A program made the translations under genes and the position numbers. From Eledone cirrhosa (Eukaryota > Mollusca > Cephalopoda > Octopoda > Eledonidae): a DNA stretch of 64,000 bases. Positions within the stretch are counted from its first letter, which is position 1. Each line of letters opens with the position of its first letter. The notes beneath the pieces are model-generated. The model saw nothing but the letters and a program-made list of their open reading frames with translations, did no database searches and had not been told where the DNA came from. Where the stretch lies: the NCBI GenBank assembly GCA_964016885.1, contig OZ024743.1, positions 18,578,872 through 18,642,871 of the forward strand, written 5' to 3'. Positions 58,401-64,000 of this stretch are shown piece after piece.

Positions 58401-60470
58401 TTGTTAATATGACAAAACCTATATATTTGCTAGCATTGATATGCATCTGTGTGTATATAAATGTTGCTACATATAAATTCCTTATAATTATCTCCAATTC
58501 ATTTGTCGAGCAATATTTGGCCATGACTGCTACTATGGTAGTAAGCTGGCCGCTGTCTTAATAACCACTCGCTTTCCACTGATTGACCTCGATGTCACGT
58601 GATGGATTGTTTTTGAATTTGCCGCGGACGTAGAGGCAGTGATTTTCTCAATGGCTTGGAATCCAGTCCACGCATCGCTATTTCCATTCCACTGAATTAT
58701 TTTTTTAATAAGTTTCCAGTGTCCTCGATATGCCTGGAGACCTATACGGAAAAAGACTTTCCTGATGACGGAATGATTTTCGATATGTTTCTTCGGAAAA
58801 TATATTTACTCCATTCCAGAAACTAATTAGTTGGAAGTGATTTTTTAGGAAGTAAGTTAATTTTATAATTTTCTTATTTTACGACTCTCATATTATTGTT
58901 CTGCAACCCCATGCATTGAACCACATTGTTAATAAGACAAAACCTATATATTTGCTAGCATTGATATGCATCTGTGTGTATATAAATGTTACTAGATATA
59001 AATTCCTTATAATTATCTCCAATTCATTTGTCGAGCAATATTTGGCCATGACTGCTACTATGGTAGTAAGCTGGCCGCTGTCTTAATAACCACTCGCTTT
59101 CCACTGATTGACCTCGATGTCACGTGATTGATTGTTTTTGAATTTGCCGCGTATGTAGAGGCAGTGATTTTCTCAATGGCTTGGAATCCAGTCCACGTAT
59201 CGCTATTTCCATTCCACTGAATAATTTTTTAAATAAGTTTTCAGTGTCCTCGCTATGCCTGGATACCTATACGTAAAAAGTCTTTCCTGATGACGGAATT
59301 ATTTTCAATATGTTTCTTCGGAAAATATATTTACTCCATTCCAGAAACTAATTAGTTGGAAGTGATTTTTTAGTAAGTAAGTTAATTTTATAATTTTCTT
59401 ATCTTACGTCTCTCATATTATTGTCTGCAACCCCATGCATTGAACCACATAGTTAATAAGACGAAACCTATGTATTTGCTAGCATTGATATGCATCTGTG
59501 TGTATATAAATGTTACTAGATATAAATTCCTTATAATTATCTCCAATTCATTTGTCGAGCAATATTTGGCCATGACTGCTACTATGGTAGTAAGCTGGCC
59601 GCTGTCTTAATAACCACTCGCTTTCCACTGATTGACCTCGATGTCACGTGATTAATTCTGTTTGAATTTGCCGCGGACCTAGAGGCAGTGATTTTCTCAA
59701 TGTCTTGGAATCCAGTCCACGCATCGCTATTTCCATTCCACTGAATTATTTTTTTAATAAGTTTCCAGTGTCCTCGATATGCCTGGAGACCTATACGGAA
59801 AAAGACTTTCCTGATGACGGAATGATTTTCGGTATGTTTCTTCGGAAAATATATTTACTCCATTCCAGAAACTAATTAGTTGGAAGTGATTTTTTTAGGA
59901 AGTAGGTTAATTTTATAATTTTCTTATTTTACGTCTCTCATATTATTGTTCTGCAACCCCATGCATTGAACCACATTGTTAATAAGACAAAACCTATATA
60001 TTTGCTAGCATTGATATGCATCTGTGTGTATATAAATGTTACTAGATATAAATTCCTTATAATTATCTCCAATTCATTTGTCGAGCAATATTTGGCCATG
60101 ACTGTTAATATGGTAGTAAGCTGGCCGCTGTCTTAATAACCACTCGCTTTCCACTGATTGACCTCGATGTCACGTGATTGATTCTTTTTCTGAATTTGCC
60201 GCGGATGTAGAGGCAGTGATTTTCTCAATGGCTTGGAATCAAGTCCAGGCATCGCTATTTCCATTCCACTGAATTATTTTTTTAATAAGTTTCCAGTGTC
60301 CTCGCTATGCCTGGAGACCTATACGGAAAAAGACTTTCCTGATGACGGAATGATATTCTATATGTTTCTTCGGAAAATATATTTACTCCATTCCAGAATC
60401 TAATTAGTTGGAAGTGATTATTTAGTAAGTAAGTTAATTTTATAATTTTCTTATTTTACGTCTCTCATAT
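49440..60470 (+). repeat. Higher-order repeat, 7 monomers (3.68 kb), three copies, one expanded to 8
   Basis: The TTTTATGATTTTC variant recurs at about 50459, 54137 and 57816 (3678 and 3679 bp apart), and GCCGCGTACCTAG at about 49166, 52843 and 56521. The CATCGAACTACATTG variant is at about 52608, 56286 and 60492; the last interval, 4206 bp, shows one extra monomer in the third copy. Confidence 0.85.
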
Positions 60471-63400
60471 TATTGTTCTGCAACCCCATGCATCGAACTA
60501 CATTGTTAATAAGACAAAACCTATGTATTTGCTAGCATTGATATGCATCTGTGTGTATATAAATGTTACTAGATATAAATTCCTTATAATTATCTCCAAT
60601 TCATTTGTCGAGCAATATTTGGCCATGACTGCTACTATGGTAGTAAGCTGTCCGCTGTCTTAATAACCACTCGCTTTCCACTGATTGACTTCGATGTCAC
60701 GTGATTGATTCTTTTTGAATTTGCCGCGGACGTAGAGGCAGTGATTTTCTCAATGGCTTGGAATCCAGTCCACGCATCGCTATTTCCATTCCACTGAATT
60801 ATTTTTTTAATAAGTTTCCAGTGTCCTCGCTATGCCTGGAGACCTATACGGAAAAAGAATTTCCTTCGGACGGAATGATTTTCTATATGTTTCTTCGGAA
60901 AATATATTTACTCCATTCCAGAATCTAATTAGTTGGAAGTGATTTTTTAGTAAGTAAGTTAATTTTATAATTTTCTTATTTTACGTCTCTCATATTATTG
61001 TTCTGCAACCCCATGCATTGAACCACATTGTTAATATGACAAAACCTATATATTTGCTAGCATTGATATACATCTGTGTGTATATAAATGTTGCTACATA
61101 TAAATTCCTTATAATTATCTCCAATTCATTTGTCGAGCAATATTTGGCCATGACTGCTACTATGGTAGTAAGCTGGCCGCTGTCTTAATAACCACTCGCT
61201 TTCCACTGTTTGACCTCGATGTCACATGATTGATTCTTTTTGAATTTGCCGCGGACGTAGAGGCAGTGTTTTTCTCAATGGCTTGGAATCCAGTCCACCC
61301 ATCGCTATTTCCATTCCACTGAATTATTTTTTTAATAAGTTTCCAGTGTCCACGCTTTGCCTGGAGACCTATACGGAAAAAGACTTTCCTGATGACGGAA
61401 TGATTTTCTTTATGTTTCTTCGGAAAATATATTTACTCCATTCCAGAAACTTATTAGTTGGAAGTGATTTTTTAGTAAGTAAGTTAATTTTATAATTTTC
61501 TTATTTTACGTCTCTCATACTATTGTTCTGCAACCCCATGCATTGAACCACATTGTTAATAAGACAAAACCTATATATTTGCTGGCATTGATATGCATCT
61601 GTGTGTATATAAATTTTGCTACATATAAATTCCTTATAATTATCTCCAATTCATTTGTCGAGCAATATTTGGCCATGACTGCTACTATGGTAGTAAGCTG
61701 GCCGCTGTCTTAATAACCACTCGCTTTCCACTGATTGACCTCGATGTCACATGATTGATTCTTTTTGAATTTGCCGCGGACGTAGAGACAGTGATTTTCT
61801 CAATGGCTTGGAATCCAGTCCACGCATCGCTATTTCCATTCCACTGAATTATTTTTTTAATAAGTTTCCAGTGTCCTCGCTATGCCTGGAGACCTATACG
61901 GGAAAAGACTTTCCTGATGACGGAAAGATTTTCTATATGTTTCTTCGGAAAATATATTTACTCCATTCCAGAAACTAATTAGTTGGAAGTGATTTTTCAG
62001 TAAGTAAGTTAATTTTATAATTTTCTTATTTTACGTCTCTCATATTATTGTTCTGCAACCCCATGCATTGAACCACATTGTTAATAAGACAAAACCTATA
62101 TATTTGCTAGCATTGATATGCATGTGTGTGTATATAAATGTTGCTAGATATAAATTCCTTATAATTATCTCCAATTCATTTGTCGAGCAATATTTGGCCA
62201 TGACTGCTACTATGGTAGTAAGCTGGCCGCTGTCTTAATAACCACTCGCTTTCCACTGATTGACCTCAATGTCACGTGATTGATTCTTTTTCTGAATTTG
62301 CCGCGGACGTAGAGGCAGTGATTTTCTCAATGGCTTGGAATCCTGTCCAGGCATCGCTATTTCCATTCCACTGAATTATTTTTTTAATAAGTTTCCAGTG
62401 TCCTCGCTATGCCTTGAGACCTATACGGAAAAAGACTTTCCTGAAGACAGAATGATTTTCGATATGTTTCTTCGGAAAATATATTTACTCCATTCCAGAA
62501 ATTAATTAGTTGGAAGTGATTTTTAGTAAGTAAGTTAATTTTATAATTTTCTTATTTTACGTCTCTCATACTATTGTTCTGCAACCCCATGCATTGAACC
62601 ACATTGTTAATAAGACAAAACCTATATATTTGCTAGCATTGATATGCATCTGTGTGTATATAAATGTTGCTACATATAAATTCCTTATAATTATCTCCAA
62701 TTCATTTGTCGAGCAATATTTGGCCATGACTGCTACTATGGTAGTAAGCTGGCCGCTGTCTTAATAACCACTCGCTTTCCACTGATTGACCTCAATGTCA
62801 CGTGATTGATTCTTTTTCTGAATTTGCCGCGGATGTAGAGGCAGTGATTTTCTCAATGGCTTGGAATCAAGTCCAGGCATCGCTATTTCCATTCCACTGA
62901 ATTATTTTTTTAATAAGTTTCCAGTGTCCTCGCTATGCCTGGAGACCTATACGGAAAAAGACTTTCCTGATGACGGAATGATATTCTATATGTTTCTTCG
63001 GAAAATATATTTACTCCATTCCAGAATCTAATTAGTTGGAAGTGATTATTTAGTAAGTAAGTTAATTTTATAATTTTCTTATTTTACGTCTCTCATATTA
63101 TTGTTCTGCAACCCCATGCATCGAACTACATTGTTAATAAGACAAAACCTATGTATTTGCTAGCATTGATATGCATCTGTGTGTATATAAATGTTACTAG
63201 ATATAAATTCCTTATAATTATCTCCAATTCATTTGTCGAGCAATATTTGGCCATGACTGCTACTATGGTAGTAAGCTGTCCGCTGTCTTAATAACCACTC
63301 GCTTTCCACTGATTGACTTCGATGTCACGTGATTGATTCTTTTTGAATTTGCCGCGGACGTAGAGGCAGTGATTTTCTCAATGGCTTGGAATCCAGTCCA

Positions 63401-64000
63401 CGCATCGCTATTTCCATTCCACTGAATTATTTTTTTAATAAGTTTCCAGTGTCCTCGCTATGCCTGGAGACCTATACGGAAAAAGAATTTCCTTCGGACG
63501 GAATGATTTTCTATATGTTTCTTCGGAAAATATATTTACTCCATTCCAGAATCTAATTAGTTGGAAGTGATTTTTTAGTAAGTAAGTTAATTTTATAATT
63601 TTCTTATTTTACGTCTCTCATATTATTGTTCTGCAACCCCATGCATTGAACCACATTGTTAATATGACAAAACCTATATATTTGCTAGCATTGATATACA
63701 TCTGTGTGTATATAAATGTTGCTACATATAAATTCCTTATAATTATCTCCAATTCATTTGTCGAGCAATATTTGGCCATGACTGCTACTATGGTAGTAAG
63801 CTGGCCGCTGTCTTAATAACCACTCGCTTTCCACTGTTTGACCTCGATGTCACATGATTGATTCTTTTTGAATTTGCCGCGGACGTAGAGGCAGTGTTTT
63901 TCTCAATGGCTTGGAATCCAGTCCACCCATCGCTATTTCCATTCCACTGAATTATTTTTTTAATAAGTTTCCAGTGTCCACGCTTTGCCTGGAGACCTAT
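60471..64000 (+). repeat. Higher-order repeat, 5 monomers (2.63 kb), second copy cut by the window edge
   Basis: CATCGAACTACATTG recurs at about 60492 and 63119, TTGATATACATCTG at about 61065 and 63693, and CCACTGTTTGACC at about 61203 and 63831; all are about 2627 bp apart. Confidence 0.8.

Larger units (their letters stand above)
30536..64000 (+). repeat. 525-bp satellite DNA array (about 63 monomers, runs off the right edge)
   Basis: The anchor TGTTCTGCAACCCC recurs at 30541, 31066, 31590, 32114, 32639, 33164, 33688, 34213 and so on to 63627, an average spacing of 525.2 bp. Monomers are AT-rich and highly alike; variants differ by scattered substitutions and 1-4 bp indels. Head-to-tail order is kept throughout after the inverted edge piece. 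No protein gene is present: open frames of 60-76 codons that recur at monomer multiples are by-products. 525 bp is close to three nucleosome repeats, a size seen in other long satellites. Function is unknown; centromeric or heterochromatic roles are possible. Confidence 0.97.

Noticed and set aside
30536..64000. CENP-B-box or telomere-type repeats in the satellite
   Set aside because: I found no CENP-B box consensus and no TTAGGG arrays in the monomers.

Overview
This is a eukaryotic, most likely cephalopod (octopus-type) window made almost entirely of repetitive DNA. The clade call rests on a short tRNA-derived SINE at about 14473-14630 whose body and 3' tail match the SINEs that are abundant in octopus genomes. 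It is supported by the AT-rich background, long (TA)n and (ATT)n microsatellites, and the mix of RTE-, Tx1/L1- and RLE-type LINEs. I see no host protein-coding gene, rRNA, functional tRNA or CRISPR array.

Layout. 1-2512: AT-rich DNA with (TA)n tracts, a diverged direct-repeat pair, a 50-bp-arm inverted repeat and a probable mariner-type MITE. 2513-5062: a 5'-truncated RTE-like LINE (minus strand) bracketed by a perfect 14-bp target-site duplication. 5063-9590: AT-rich sequence in which I recognise no gene. 9756-30338: a nested LINE cluster. It contains (i) a decayed RLE-type LINE 'family B' (9771-12560, minus) plus two short B fragments; (ii) a dead Tx1/L1-like LINE (about 12817-18560, plus) with a zinc-knuckle ORF1 and an AP-endonuclease/RT ORF2, plus a truncated copy; (iii) two almost identical RLE-type LINEs 'family A' (minus), each with an uninterrupted 1130-codon ORF (20784-24176 and 25775-29167), plus two truncated A tails. 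Nearly every A and B 3' end abuts an (ATT)n tract (TAA on the element strand), so the microsatellite looks like the shared landing site.

30450-64000 (running off the right edge): a satellite array of about 63 full monomers of about 525 bp. It begins with a short inverted piece of the monomer and is organised into locally different higher-order repeats: 6-mers of 3.15 kb, 4-mers of 2.1 kb, a 3-mer step of 1.58 kb, 7-mers of 3.68 kb and a 5-mer of 2.63 kb. Each monomer carries a run of three small potential hairpins, including a CTGATGA segment reminiscent of a hammerhead-ribozyme core.

How the parts fit. The LINEs supply reverse transcriptase and endonuclease for their own target-primed insertion. 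Family A is the only one with intact coding capacity here and is the likely source of recent activity. The Tx1-like, RTE-like and family B copies are relics. The satellite is non-coding; the short open frames recurring in it are by-products of the repeat. A LINE cluster abutting a long HOR satellite suggests a heterochromatic (pericentromeric or subtelomeric) location, but that is inference.
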